From Candidatus Proruminimicrobium quisquiliarum (GTDB lineage Bacteria; Elusimicrobiota; Endomicrobiia; Endomicrobiales; Endomicrobiaceae), in assembly GCA_018433245.1 (NCBI GenBank), contig JAHDRN010000001.1, forward strand, positions 310,001 to 374,000: a stretch of DNA of 64,000 bases, given 5' to 3'. The translations under genes and the position numbers were made by a program. The notes beneath the pieces are model-generated. The model was not told where the DNA came from, searched no databases, and worked only from the letters and a program-made list of their open reading frames with translations. Positions 35,034-43,754 of the stretch are shown one piece after another (within the stretch, counting starts at the first letter, position 1; each line of letters starts with the position of its first letter).

Positions 35034-35106
35034 GGGGCTGTAGCTCAGCTGGGAGAGCGCTTCGTTCGCAACGAAGAGGCCGTCGGTTCAATCCCGATCA
35101 GCTCCA
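35034..35106 (+). tRNA. tRNA-Ala (anticodon CGC)
   Basis: Acceptor GGGGCTG/CAGCTCC with one G-T pair, anticodon stem CTTCG/CGAAG, loop TTCGCAA giving CGC. Discriminator A, no encoded CCA. Confidence 0.94.
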
Positions 35107-35113
35107 TTTTTTC

Positions 35114-35207
35114 TTTGGCTTTTGAATTTTTACTTCCTTATGCACCGGCTCATTTAGATTTCGTCTAAACTTTGCCGTCGCAAGCGTCGTAAAAATTCCA
35201 AAATCCT
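35114..35207. repeat. Dispersed intergenic hairpin repeat, copy E (diverged)
   Basis: Inner arms GAATTTTTAC and GTAAAAATTC pair perfectly, and flanking GGCTTTTG/CCAAAATCC extend the stem. The loop contains CTCATTTA and a TAAAC segment, as in copies A and B, but the arm bases differ. It lies directly after tRNA-Ala. Confidence 0.6.
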
Positions 35208-35238
35208 TTGAAAAAATTTAAAAATTTCTCAAAATAAA

Positions 35239-35274
35239 AAAACGGAAGGACAAAATATGTCCTCCCGTTTTTTG
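35239..35274 (-). terminator. Rho-independent terminator after the TonB receptor gene
   Basis: On the minus strand ACGGGAGGACA and TGTCCTTCCGT form a stem around ATATTT, then a run of seven T. It lies 22 bases past the receptor stop codon. Confidence 0.85.
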
Positions 35275-35295
35275 TTTGGCGTTAAATATTTATTG

Positions 35296-37116
35296 TTAAA
35301 ACTTTATATCTACTCCGCTGTATCCCGTTATGCCGGGCATCGGATAATCATAACTGATTTGGTATTTTTCATTTGTTATATTATCGCATTTTGCCCATAT
35401 TGATATGTTTTTTGTTATTTTGTAATCAACTCTTAAATTTACCGTGCAGTAATCTTTTAAATAATTTCTGTATTCGTCAAGAGTCGTTGCGACATACGAT
35501 ATATCCGCGTTTACTTTAACATGTTCCAGCGGCAATACCGTAAGAACATAGTTTATTTTATGCATAGGTTTGTAAGTTAAATCCTTTTTTGTTTTTTTGT
35601 CTTCTGCCCTTAAGTAGGTGTAATTTAATTTGTGTTTTATTATTTTATATATATCGTATCCGATTTCAACTTCATATCCGTACTGTTTTGTTTCTCCGAT
35701 ATTCTGAGCCTGATACTGATAATATACGGGATCGACAAGTATGTTTTGTATAAGGTTATTAGTGTCAATATAAAAACACGTAAATGCGGCGTTAAAGTCT
35801 TTTAGAGAGTATTCAACGCCTATGTCGCTTGAAGTTCCCTGTTCGGGTTTTAAATCATGGTTTGGAATATACCATGTATTGTCTCCGTAAATTTGTCCGA
35901 ACGTAGGGGCATTCCATACTTTGCTTATGTTTGCCGATAGTTTTATGCGGTCGCTTGCTTTAAATACGGCAGATAAAGCCGGCGTCGCGACATCTGAATA
36001 ATCCGTATTCATATCGGCTCTTATTACTGGTATTAAAGTAAGTTTGTCTATGTTTAATAACGTTTGCATATAAAAAGCCGAATTTTCTCTGTTGCGGTTT
36101 ACCTGTTCAACGCTGTACATATTATCAAGCTGTTTGTAGGTCGTTTTTTCCCATTCCATACCGGTAAAGAAAATTTCTTTATAAACGAATAAAGATTTTA
36201 ATCCTACGGTGTCAGTGTAATAAGTATTGTCATAAAAATTAGCAATATCATAAGCTTTTCTTTTGTTCTGAGAGTTATATCCTGATATTTTTATGTCAAA
36301 ATCCCGATAATGCGTGTTGTAATCAAGTTTTGAATAGTTGTTGTTTTCAAATTGTTTTGCAGTGTCTGAAGCCCATGACAAAGGACCGGGATTGCCGAGA
36401 TCCGAGTCTAAAATCTGTCCTGAAAAAGCAATTTCGGAGTTTTCAGTCGGTTTGACCGCAAAATTCCCGAAAATATTTTTTGAGTTAAAAAAAGAATTTT
36501 TTCTGTACCCGTCGCTTGACAAAAGAGAAGGAGCGAGAAGCAGAGATATGTTTTCATCCGCATAGGCGCCTGTAATTCCGGCGTTTATCGTATTAAAAGT
36601 CCCGTATGAAAAATACGGATTTAGCTTCGGAGTAAAAACATCGGCTTTTTTTGTTATTACGTTTATTACGCCGCCGAAAGCGCCCGTGCCGTACATTGCG
36701 CTGCCTGAACCTCTTATTATTTCAACTTTTTCAATCATGCTTGCCGGTATTGAAGCAAAATCGGCTCCGCCGCCGGTTCCTATTTCATTTATTCTTCTTC
36801 CGTCAACAAGAACAAGAGTCTGTCCGGCAGAGGCTCCTCTTATTGAAATTGAGGCAGCCTGGCCCAAAGGACCGTAACTTTTAAAAGATATACCCGGTTC
36901 GTCTTTCAAAACGTCTCCGAGAGTTTTTGCATTTTTTTCTTCAATATTTTTACGGGTTATTACGGTTAAATTCGTGCCGAGGTCTTTTAACGGTTCGGCA
37001 AATTTTGTAAGAGAAAGAAATACTTCTCCGTTTTCGTTTTGCGCGTCATATTCCTGAGACGCAAAAATCTGTGAGCATAAAGCCATTGTCATAACAAATA
37101 AAATAAATTTCTTCAT
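35296..37116 (-). CDS. btuB: TonB-dependent outer membrane receptor, cobalamin type
   Basis: 606 residues, similar in length to BtuB. Signal peptide ends near QIFASQ. The plug domain shows LTVITRKNIEEKNAKTLGDV, GASAGQTLVLVDG, IEKVEIIRGSGSAMYGTGA and GGVINVITKK; the rest is a 22-strand type barrel ending in ...GVDIKF with the terminal Phe. It imports cobalamin or a corrinoid with TonB energy. A cobalamin riboswitch lies just upstream, and the ABC importer genes precede it on the same strand. Confidence 0.88.
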   Translation of the reverse strand: MKKFILFVMTMALCSQIFASQEYDAQNENGEVFLSLTKFAEPLKDLGTNLTVITRKNIEEKNAKTLGDVLKDEPGISFKSYGPLGQAASISIRGASAGQTLVLVDGRRINEIGTGGGADFASIPASMIEKVEIIRGSGSAMYGTGAFGGVINVITKKADVFTPKLNPYFSYGTFNTINAGITGAYADENISLLLAPSLLSSDGYRKNSFFNSKNIFGNFAVKPTENSEIAFSGQILDSDLGNPGPLSWASDTAKQFENNNYSKLDYNTHYRDFDIKISGYNSQNKRKAYDIANFYDNTYYTDTVGLKSLFVYKEIFFTGMEWEKTTYKQLDNMYSVEQVNRNRENSAFYMQTLLNIDKLTLIPVIRADMNTDYSDVATPALSAVFKASDRIKLSANISKVWNAPTFGQIYGDNTWYIPNHDLKPEQGTSSDIGVEYSLKDFNAAFTCFYIDTNNLIQNILVDPVYYQYQAQNIGETKQYGYEVEIGYDIYKIIKHKLNYTYLRAEDKKTKKDLTYKPMHKINYVLTVLPLEHVKVNADISYVATTLDEYRNYLKDYCTVNLRVDYKITKNISIWAKCDNITNEKYQISYDYPMPGITGYSGVDIKF

Positions 37117-37195
37117 AATTTAATCCTTTTTTAATGATTTTTTGCTGAAATTGAAACGTATAAACGGAATGATATTAAGTGTTGAAAATCATAAA

Positions 37196-37353
37196 CGTAC
37201 CTCCGAGGGTTTCTAAATTTAACGATCGGTCTCCTGACTCAGAGCTTTGCGATTTTAGATAAATCCTTCCCGCTTTTGCAGTGGAAGTATCTGCTTGAAA
37301 TCTGCTCATTACAGTAGCTGGACTGTATCCGATTTTCACGGATTTCCCGTTAA
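37196..37353 (-). promoter_or_regulatory. Cobalamin riboswitch controlling the TonB receptor
   Basis: On the minus strand the conserved core is present in order: CCGTGAAAATCGG, ACAGTCCAGCTACTGTAAT, TTCCACTG, GGGAAGG and the closing box GAGTCAGGAGACCGATC. It begins only a few bases after the btuD stop, so it sits inside the operon and gives the receptor its own control. The downstream part could sequester the ribosome-binding site; I saw no terminator before the receptor. Confidence 0.9.
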
Positions 37354-37356
37354 TCG

Positions 37357-38139
37357 TTATTTATTATCACTAAAAACAGGAATTACGACAGGTTTGTTTG
37401 AGACCGGATTGGTCTTGACAACGACAGTCGTATTGTACACTGTTTCTATATCTTTATAGTTCAAAACTTCAGTTGGCGTACCGCTTTTGAAAATAGTTCC
37501 TTTATCCATTAAAATCAAATTGGAACAAAATTCTCCTGCGGCATTTAAATCATGTATGGTTGTTATTATTGTTTTCTTGTGTTCTATATTTAAAATTCTA
37601 AGCAGTCTGAATATTGAAGACTGGCTTCCGATATCAAGATGTGAAGTAGGTTCATCAAAAGCTATGATATCTGTTTCCTGAGCAAGAGTCTGTGCTATTA
37701 AAACTTTTTGTCTTTCTCCGCCGGAAAGTTCAAGAATGCTTCTTTCTGCAAATTCTTTTGTTTCCGTAAAATCCATAATCTCTTCGATTTTTTTGTAATC
37801 TTCTTTTAAAGCATATTTGAAAAAATTCATATGGGGGAATCTGCCGAACATTATAAAATCTTTTACGATAAACGGAAAATCTATCGGCATATTCTGTGGC
37901 AGAAAAGAAAGTTTTTTTGCCAATAAATTTCTTTTCATTTTATAAATATCCGTTCCGTTGATAAAAATGTTTCCTGAATAAGGTTTTAAAAGTCCTGACA
38001 GGGATTTAAGCAGAGTTGTTTTTCCGGCTCCGTTTTTTCCGATAATACCTATAAAAGAACATTCACTGATATCTGTTGAAATGTTATCAACTACGGCAAT
38101 CTTATTATATCCGCATGATAAATTTTTAATTTTTATCAT
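37357..38139 (-). CDS. btuD: Vitamin B12 ABC importer ATPase
   Basis: 260 residues. Walker A GKNGAGKTTLL, signature LSGGERQK, Walker B IIAFDEPTSHLD, switch TTIHDLN. FecE/BtuD-type. The start overlaps the btuC end by 4 bases. Energises corrinoid uptake across the inner membrane with BtuC and BtuF. Confidence 0.9.
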   Translation of the reverse strand: MIKIKNLSCGYNKIAVVDNISTDISECSFIGIIGKNGAGKTTLLKSLSGLLKPYSGNIFINGTDIYKMKRNLLAKKLSFLPQNMPIDFPFIVKDFIMFGRFPHMNFFKYALKEDYKKIEEIMDFTETKEFAERSILELSGGERQKVLIAQTLAQETDIIAFDEPTSHLDIGSQSSIFRLLRILNIEHKKTIITTIHDLNAAGEFCSNLILMDKGTIFKSGTPTEVLNYKDIETVYNTTVVVKTNPVSNKPVVIPVFSDNK

Positions 38140-39140
38140 AATGCAAACTTCCTTCCCGGTTTTAGCAGAAGTATTATAAAAAATAATCCGCCGACTATGC
38201 TTGTTAGTACGCCTACAGGCATTTCAACGGGTGCGAGCAGAGTTTTGCTTAAAGTGTCGCACACAGGCAAAAATATCGCTCCCGCAAAAGCTGAAAGAGG
38301 TATGAGTACTCTATGGTCATTTCCTACAATTTTTCGCATTATATGAGGCATCATAAGCCCTACAAAACCTATTACTCCGCAGCAGCTTACCGCGGAAGCC
38401 GTAATTAATGAGCTTAAAAGAAATATATATTTAACCGTTCTTGCAGTATTTATACCCAAAGACGAGGCTTTTTGTTCGCCGAGAGTAATGACGTTTATAA
38501 GGTTTCCAAATAAGCACAGTATCAATATTCCTATAATGATGACTATGCTTACAGGCATAAGAAGTCTTTCGTCAAAAGAGGATAAATTGCCCATTAACCA
38601 CATAAAAGCCGAAAATAATTTGTCTGAAGAAAGTATTGCAAAAATCAACATCACCATTGCAGAAAAAATATAGCTTGCAACAACTCCCGAAAGGATCATG
38701 CTGTTTGAATCAAATCCTTTTTTTATGTTTAAAGCATATACAAGAAATATCGCAATAATTGCGCCTATAAAAGCACACATAGGAATATAAATCCATCCTA
38801 TGGCAGAAAGACCGAGAGCAAAAGCTATTGAAGCTCCAAAGGCGCTTCCTCCGGAAATTCCGAGAGTAAAAGGATCTGCAAGCGGATTTCTTAATATTCC
38901 CTGAAATATACATCCGCTTGAAGCAAGGCCTGCTCCTGCAACTACGGCCAATATAAATCTGGGCAGTCTTATTTTATTTATTATAATTAAGGTGTTTTCA
39001 TCCGCATTTGAAAATAATGCTTTGAGCATTTGCACGAAAGAAATATCGCCTGCTCCGGAAAGCATTGAAAAAACAAAAGCCAGTATAAACAGAATAATCA
39101 TTATCACAAGTTTCAACGGTAAATTATTTTTCATTTTCAA
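38136..39140 (-). CDS. btuC: Vitamin B12 ABC importer permease
   Basis: 334 residues, FecCD/BtuC family with about ten membrane helices. RLPRFILAVVAGAGLASSGC, NPLADPFTLGISGGSAFGAS and GVIGFVGLMMPHIMRKIVG are the family blocks, and the last contains the coupling helix to the ATPase. Overlaps btuF by 17 bases. Confidence 0.92.
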   Translation of the reverse strand: MKMKNNLPLKLVIMIILFILAFVFSMLSGAGDISFVQMLKALFSNADENTLIIINKIRLPRFILAVVAGAGLASSGCIFQGILRNPLADPFTLGISGGSAFGASIAFALGLSAIGWIYIPMCAFIGAIIAIFLVYALNIKKGFDSNSMILSGVVASYIFSAMVMLIFAILSSDKLFSAFMWLMGNLSSFDERLLMPVSIVIIIGILILCLFGNLINVITLGEQKASSLGINTARTVKYIFLLSSLITASAVSCCGVIGFVGLMMPHIMRKIVGNDHRVLIPLSAFAGAIFLPVCDTLSKTLLAPVEMPVGVLTSIVGGLFFIILLLKPGRKFAL

Positions 39141-39954
39141 AATCCGGATATAATGTTTTTAAAATTATTTTTACTCCTTTTAAAAAAGTTAACGGGGTGG
39201 GGGTAAAAATATCATTTACGTCAAGCATGTAAATTCTGTTGTTTTTGACGGCATTTATTGTGTTTATCTGTTTCCATCTTTTTATTTCTTCATGAGTTAT
39301 ATCGCCCATATTGACAAGAAGTATTATATCGGGATTTTTTAAAATTACCGATTCAATGTTTATGTTCGGATATCTCATATCAATATCTTCAAATATATTT
39401 GTAGTACCGAGAAATTTATTGTAATTGTTTACAAAACTTTTTTTACCTGCCGTAAAAAGAGGCTGTGCTCCTACTTCCCAGAATATTTTTTCAGATTTTT
39501 TATTTTTTGTTTTTAAAAATATCCCGTCAATTTCATCTCTTACCGTTTTCAGTATTTTATCGGCGGTTTCTTTTTTATCAAGATAATTACCGAGATTTTG
39601 GAAATTTTTACAGATTTCATCAAAATTGCTCACTGTATCCATAACATAAACCTTACATCCGAGTCTTTGGATTTTTTCTATTACCGATTTGTTGTTTCCT
39701 TCTTTTGTGGATATTATAAGATCGGGGTTTAAAGAAATTATTTTTTCAATATTAGGTTCAAGAAGAGTCCCGACATTTTCTTTTTGAATATTTCCCTTCG
39801 GACAGTAGACGGTTACTGCAATTACTTTTTCTTCAAGACCAAGTTCATAAAGGCTTCTTGTTACGGAAGGAGCAAGAGATATTATTCTTTTATATTCGGC
39901 AAAAAGGTTAGCGGAAATAAATACAATAATCAGCGTAATAAATATTTTTTTCAT
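39124..39954 (-). CDS. btuF: Corrinoid-binding periplasmic protein
   Basis: 276 residues with a signal peptide ending NLFAEY. KRIISLAPSVTRSLYELGL and NPDLIISTKEGN are cluster A-2 (BtuF/FhuD-like) binding-protein motifs. It delivers substrate to BtuC. The start overlaps the cobO stop (TAATG). Confidence 0.9.
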   Translation of the reverse strand: MKKIFITLIIVFISANLFAEYKRIISLAPSVTRSLYELGLEEKVIAVTVYCPKGNIQKENVGTLLEPNIEKIISLNPDLIISTKEGNNKSVIEKIQRLGCKVYVMDTVSNFDEICKNFQNLGNYLDKKETADKILKTVRDEIDGIFLKTKNKKSEKIFWEVGAQPLFTAGKKSFVNNYNKFLGTTNIFEDIDMRYPNINIESVILKNPDIILLVNMGDITHEEIKRWKQINTINAVKNNRIYMLDVNDIFTPTPLTFLKGVKIILKTLYPDFENEK

Positions 39955-40466
39955 TAAAACTCTATTCCTTTTTGAGCCTGAATTCCTTTGTTGAAAGGAT
40001 GTTTTATTTCTAGAACTTCGCTTACAAGATCCGCCGTTTCAATAAGTTCTTTTGAAGCGCCTCTGCCGGTTATCATTACGGTTGATTTTTTTGATAATTT
40101 TTTTGCTAAATCAATCAATGTTGAATTTTCAATAAAACCGTCTCTCACGGCTATGTTGAATTCCTCAAGTACTACTAAATCATAAATATTATTTTTAATA
40201 ATTTCTTCAATTTTATTTACGGCATCAAAACAATCCTGTTTTGCATCCTGTTTAGAAATATCTTTAAAGCAGAAAGGATGTTTTTTCGCAAAGGAAAAGA
40301 AATCCACGCCTACCAGCTTTGTAAGTATATTTTGTTCGCCGTAAAAGCTTTCGCCTTTAAAAAGCTGTATTAAACAAACTTTTTGATTATGTCCCAATGC
40401 TCTGATGATTTGTCCGATTGAAGATGTGGTTTTGCCTTTTCCGTTTCCGGTAATTACTATTATCAT
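39954..40466 (-). CDS. cobO: Cob(I)yrinic acid a,c-diamide adenosyltransferase
   Basis: 170 residues of the CobA/CobO/BtuR type. The P-loop is GNGKGKTTSSIG (residues 7-18), followed by ALGHNQKVCLIQLFKG and LVVLEEFNIAV. It adds the adenosyl group to incoming corrinoids. First gene of the salvage operon, placed behind a riboswitch and terminator. Confidence 0.93.
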   Translation of the reverse strand: MIIVITGNGKGKTTSSIGQIIRALGHNQKVCLIQLFKGESFYGEQNILTKLVGVDFFSFAKKHPFCFKDISKQDAKQDCFDAVNKIEEIIKNNIYDLVVLEEFNIAVRDGFIENSTLIDLAKKLSKKSTVMITGRGASKELIETADLVSEVLEIKHPFNKGIQAQKGIEF

Positions 40467-40504
40467 AGTCTTCTCCCGTGTTAAGAAGAATTTTTTAAAT
40501 AAAT

Positions 40505-40537
40505 AAAAAAACCATCCTTCAAAAGAAAGATGGTTTA
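40505..40537 (-). terminator. Terminator between riboswitch and cobO
   Basis: On the minus strand AACCATCTTTC and GAAGGATGGTT form an 11-bp stem (one T-G pair) with a TTTT loop, followed by TTTTTATTT. Located between the aptamer at 40584 and the cobO start, it is the likely expression platform. Confidence 0.85.
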
Positions 40538-40583
40538 TAAATGTTAAAATATAAAACTCTCTCCCTAGAAAGAAACAGCAAAA

Positions 40584-40671
40584 AGATAAATAAATAGACC
40601 GGGCTTACATATAAAATATGCTTACCGTTGCTGGGCAGCGTCCGAATTACGGAACTTCCTTTTATTTATCT
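40584..40671 (-). promoter_or_regulatory. Compact cobalamin-type riboswitch upstream of cobO-btuFCD
   Basis: The closing stem AGATAAATAAA / TTTATTTATCT is perfect. Inside on the minus strand are GGAAG, a CCG-TAATT-CGG hairpin, CGCTGCCCAGCAACGGTAAG, a CATATTTTATATG hairpin and AAGCCCGGTC. This order matches the cobalamin aptamer core (…GCCCxGCxACxGTAA… then a CCxGGxxxxC box) but is far shorter than the classic element at 37196. The identification rests on this core plus the cobalamin genes it precedes. Confidence 0.7.
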
Positions 40672-40690
40672 GTAAAACTTAAAAGAACAT

Positions 40691-40764
40691 TGGGCCTGGT
40701 AGGACTTGAACCTACGACCATTCGATTATGAGTCGAGTGCTCTAACCAACTGAGCTACAGGCCC
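40691..40764 (-). tRNA. tRNA with CAT anticodon, probably Ile2
   Basis: Acceptor GGGCCTG/CAGGCCC with discriminator A, loop CTCATAA giving CAT. CGACTCATAATCG and the following TGGTCG resemble tRNA-Ile2 (lysidine-modified) genes, but an elongator tRNA-Met cannot be excluded. It is not initiator-like (no GGG/CCC anticodon stem). CCA is not encoded. Confidence 0.85.
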
Positions 40765-40834
40765 TTTAAAAAACAGTGGAAAAATTATACTTAAAACTTA
40801 ATTTTAAGTCAAATATTTAATAAAAAACAATAAA

Positions 40835-42559
40835 TTAAAAACTTCTTTCACGACGGGGAAAGAATCTTTTATTTTTATGTTTCGAAAAATTTCTTTTTTC
40901 AAAATGCTGCGTCAGCGTCAATTTTTGTTTCATTCTGGCGTTTCTGTCTTTTTCAATAAAAATCGGATTGCCGTCCGAATCTTTTTCACAGTAATACATC
41001 ATTGTTGAATAAGTTGACGGAGCAGGAGTAAAAACCTGAACCTGTTCGGGCGTAAATTTTAAATGCTTTTTTATGAAAGACGCAAGGTTTTGAGTGTCTT
41101 TAAGAGAACAGCCCGGATGATCAACCATAAAATAGCACGTCATATACTGGTCGGTGTCTTCATTTGCGGCATTAAATATTTTTATAAATTCAATAAAAGT
41201 TTCCTGTTTGGGTTTATTCATTGCGGCAAGGACTTTTTCTTCCGTATGTTCCGGCGCTATTTTCAACTGTCCTGATATATTATTTGCAGATATATGTTTT
41301 AAATATTTTTCTCCGTTGTTTTTATCTTTTACTATCATATCGTGTCTGAGACCGGATGAGACAAAAACTTTTTTTACTTTTTCATTTTCTTTTATTTTGT
41401 TTAATAAATTTATCTGCAAATCATGTGAGAAAACAAGATTTTCGCATATTTCCGGATATAGACATTTTTTGTTTTTGCAGCTGCCGGCAATTATGTGGAT
41501 TTTGCACGACAATCCGTACATATTTCCCGTAGGTCCGCCGACATCCGATATATATCCTTTAAAATCAGTCATTTTCGTTAAATTTTCTATTTCGTTTAAT
41601 ATTGATTTCTCGCTTCTTGAAACTACGCTTTTGCCCTGATGAACTGCAATGGCGCAGAAATTACATTCACCACAACATCCTCTGTGTGAAATTACTGAAA
41701 ATTTTATTGTATCCTGGGATTTTACAGCGCCTGATTTTAGATAATAAGGATGCACCTGTCTTGTAAATTCCATATCGCATATTTCATCCAGTTCTTCTCG
41801 AGTCAGAACATCTTGCGTTTGATTGTGAATTAAATAACGGGTATCATGCCGCTGATACATGTTTTTATCCTGATTTTCATAAAAAAGTTTAAACATTTTT
41901 GCAAATTCATCTTTTGAAGCGACACAGTCTTCGTATGACGGAAGTTCAAGATAATTATCCGGTTTTTCTTTTGAAATATAACAAAGTCCTTTTATGCTTT
42001 TGTAATCAAGAGTATTTTTTAATTTGCCGGCCAGTTCCAATGTTGTTTTTTCGCCCATTCCGTAGATCAGAATGTCGGCTTTGGCGTCAAATAAGAGGGA
42101 TCTTCTGAGTTTGTTATCTTTTAAGTCAAAATGTGTTATTCTTCTGAGACTTGCCTCTACTCCGCCGAGAACGACCGGTTTTGTATTTTTAAAGTATCTT
42201 CTTATTAAATTTGTATAAACCATGCAGGCTCTGTCGGGACGTTTGTTATTTATTCCGCCCGGAGTTAAATCGTCTTCATTTCTGAATTTTCCGGTAGCGG
42301 TGTAATTTGCCACAAGAGAATCCATGGCGCCTGCGGTGACCGCCCAGAAGAGTTCCGGTTCTCCGAGCCTTGATATTTCATCAGAATTTATATCGGGTTG
42401 CGCTATAATCGCGACTTTATAACCGTATTTTGACAGATAATTGCCTATTACCGCCGCTCCGTTGAAAGGGGAATCAACATAGGTGTCGCCGGATAAGATT
42501 ATTATGTCAGGTTTTGTCCATTTAAGTTTAATAATTTCTTCTTTTGTTGTAGGAATCAT
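40835..42559 (-). CDS. ygiQ: YgiQ-family radical SAM protein
   Basis: 574 residues. N-terminal B12-binding-like region (PDIIILSGDTYVDSPFNGAA), then GGVEASLRRITHFD, and the cluster motif C295-x3-C299-x2-C302 (CCGECNFC). C-terminal KQKLTLTQHFEKR fits the family. The reaction is unknown. It is somewhat shorter than the E. coli protein. The gene is divergent from lexA. Confidence 0.9.
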   Translation of the reverse strand: MIPTTKEEIIKLKWTKPDIIILSGDTYVDSPFNGAAVIGNYLSKYGYKVAIIAQPDINSDEISRLGEPELFWAVTAGAMDSLVANYTATGKFRNEDDLTPGGINNKRPDRACMVYTNLIRRYFKNTKPVVLGGVEASLRRITHFDLKDNKLRRSLLFDAKADILIYGMGEKTTLELAGKLKNTLDYKSIKGLCYISKEKPDNYLELPSYEDCVASKDEFAKMFKLFYENQDKNMYQRHDTRYLIHNQTQDVLTREELDEICDMEFTRQVHPYYLKSGAVKSQDTIKFSVISHRGCCGECNFCAIAVHQGKSVVSRSEKSILNEIENLTKMTDFKGYISDVGGPTGNMYGLSCKIHIIAGSCKNKKCLYPEICENLVFSHDLQINLLNKIKENEKVKKVFVSSGLRHDMIVKDKNNGEKYLKHISANNISGQLKIAPEHTEEKVLAAMNKPKQETFIEFIKIFNAANEDTDQYMTCYFMVDHPGCSLKDTQNLASFIKKHLKFTPEQVQVFTPAPSTYSTMMYYCEKDSDGNPIFIEKDRNARMKQKLTLTQHFEKRNFSKHKNKRFFPRRERSF

Positions 42560-42611
42560 TCTTTTTCTATTTTACCAAAAAAATACTGTTAGGGCTAATT
42601 TTAAAATTATA

Positions 42612-42640
42612 TTGACATAAATACAGATGTATGATATAAT
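42612..42640 (+). promoter_or_regulatory. lexA promoter with palindromic candidate LexA box
   Basis: Consensus TTGACA (42612-42617) and TATAAT (42635-42640) with a 17-base spacer. The spacer contains the palindrome ATACA-GA-TGTAT (42620-42631), well placed for LexA autorepression. Confidence 0.7.
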
Positions 42641-42676
42641 ACAAAAGGATTAGATTTTCTTAATACGGAGTGTTAT

Positions 42677-43270
42677 ATGAAAGAATTAACTGAAAAACAA
42701 AGAAAAGTTCTTAATTTTATCAACGAATTTTACGCAGATAACGCAATGATGCCTACTGTCAGGGAAATAGCCGGTCATTTTAAATTATCAATAGGCTCAA
42801 TACAGCAGCATTTAAACAGTCTTCAGACAAAAGGCTATCTTACAAAAAGAGACTCAATATCAAGAGGGATTGATTTTCCCAACAGACAGAATTTTACTCC
42901 GGTTGCCGTACTAGGCAGTGTTCATGCAGGTACGTTTTTGGAGCAAATTGAAGACGCCAGCGACTATGTTTATATAAATACAAACGTTACGAGAAACAGA
43001 AAATGTTTCGCTTTAAAAGTCAAAGGCGACAGCATGGAGCCTTCCGGCATATTTGAGGGCGATACGATAGTCGTTTCAAAAGAAGACAAACCTTATAACG
43101 GCGACGTCGTCGTCGCTCTTGTAGATGGAGAATCGGCAGTGAAATTATTTTATAAGGAAAACGGCAGAATATTTTTAAAATCTTCAAATACCAAATATCC
43201 GGTAATTACATCGGATAATATTGAAATAGTCGGCAAACTAATATATCTTGTAAGAGAATATAAAGGATGA
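42677..43270 (+). CDS. lexA: LexA SOS repressor
   Basis: 197 residues. Winged helix at 1-65 (PTVREIAGHFKLSIGSIQQHL), cleavage site Ala84-Gly85 (SVHAGTFL), catalytic Ser119 in GDSMEPSG and Lys156 in SAVKLFY. All parts for RecA-stimulated self-cleavage are present. Represses DNA-damage genes. Overlaps the next small gene by 4 bases. Confidence 0.95.
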   Translation: MKELTEKQRKVLNFINEFYADNAMMPTVREIAGHFKLSIGSIQQHLNSLQTKGYLTKRDSISRGIDFPNRQNFTPVAVLGSVHAGTFLEQIEDASDYVYINTNVTRNRKCFALKVKGDSMEPSGIFEGDTIVVSKEDKPYNGDVVVALVDGESAVKLFYKENGRIFLKSSNTKYPVITSDNIEIVGKLIYLVREYKG

Positions 43271-43458
43271 ATATAACCGGATTATTTTATTTATTGTTTT
43301 TTGCAGATATTTTAATTGCCGTAATCGTCGGTGTTTTTACGGATTTTGTATTTGGTTTAATAACGGGATTTGTGTTATTGTTTATAAACGGAATAACTTT
43401 TTATTTTGTGCAAAAAATTCAAAAAATAGGAAATCATGCCGATGAAACCAGAAAATAA
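43267..43458 (+). CDS. Small membrane protein, unknown
   Basis: 63 residues with two hydrophobic helices (LFYLLFFADILIAVIVGVF and VFGLITGFVLLFINGITFYF) and a short basic tail. It overlaps lexA by ATGA and the next gene by 23 bases. No family recognised. Confidence 0.6.
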   Translation: MNITGLFYLLFFADILIAVIVGVFTDFVFGLITGFVLLFINGITFYFVQKIQKIGNHADETRK

Positions 43459-43645
43459 GTATAAAAAGTACAAATATCTTTTTTTAATCTCAACATTTGC
43501 CGGCATAGCCGGTCTTTATATAGCATATAAATTTGATTCGGCTGCCGCAAAAAACATATCTTATATTTTATTCGGAGCATGGTTTATTCTTGCCTTGTAC
43601 GTAAGATATCTCATAATCAGAGATAAAAAAAATATTAAAAAATAA
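43436..43645 (+). CDS. Small membrane protein, unknown
   Basis: 69 residues: a basic N-terminus, two hydrophobic helices (YLFLISTFAGIAGLYIAY, then ISYILFGAWFILALYVRYLI) and a basic tail. Overlaps the preceding gene, which is evidence for translation coupling. No family recognised. Confidence 0.6.
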   Translation: MPMKPENKYKKYKYLFLISTFAGIAGLYIAYKFDSAAAKNISYILFGAWFILALYVRYLIIRDKKNIKK

Positions 43646-43669
43646 CATATTTAAAGAACAGCAAAATAT

Positions 43670-43716
43670 GTTAAAATGACATAACTGAAAATTTGTGTAA
43701 CATTTTAACTGTTTTT
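43670..43716 (+). terminator. Possible terminator after the lexA unit
   Basis: GTTAAAATG (43670-43678) pairs with CATTTTAAC (43701-43709), extended by ACATA/TGTGT, and is followed by TGTTTTTG. The loop is long and the T-run broken, so confidence is moderate. Confidence 0.5.
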
Positions 43717-43754
43717 GCGGTCAAAGTATCTTAATGCTTTCTTGAGGGTAATAT

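Noticed and set aside
40691-40764. Initiator tRNA-fMet
   Set aside because: Acceptor is fully paired at position 1-72 and the anticodon stem lacks the three G-C pairs of initiators.
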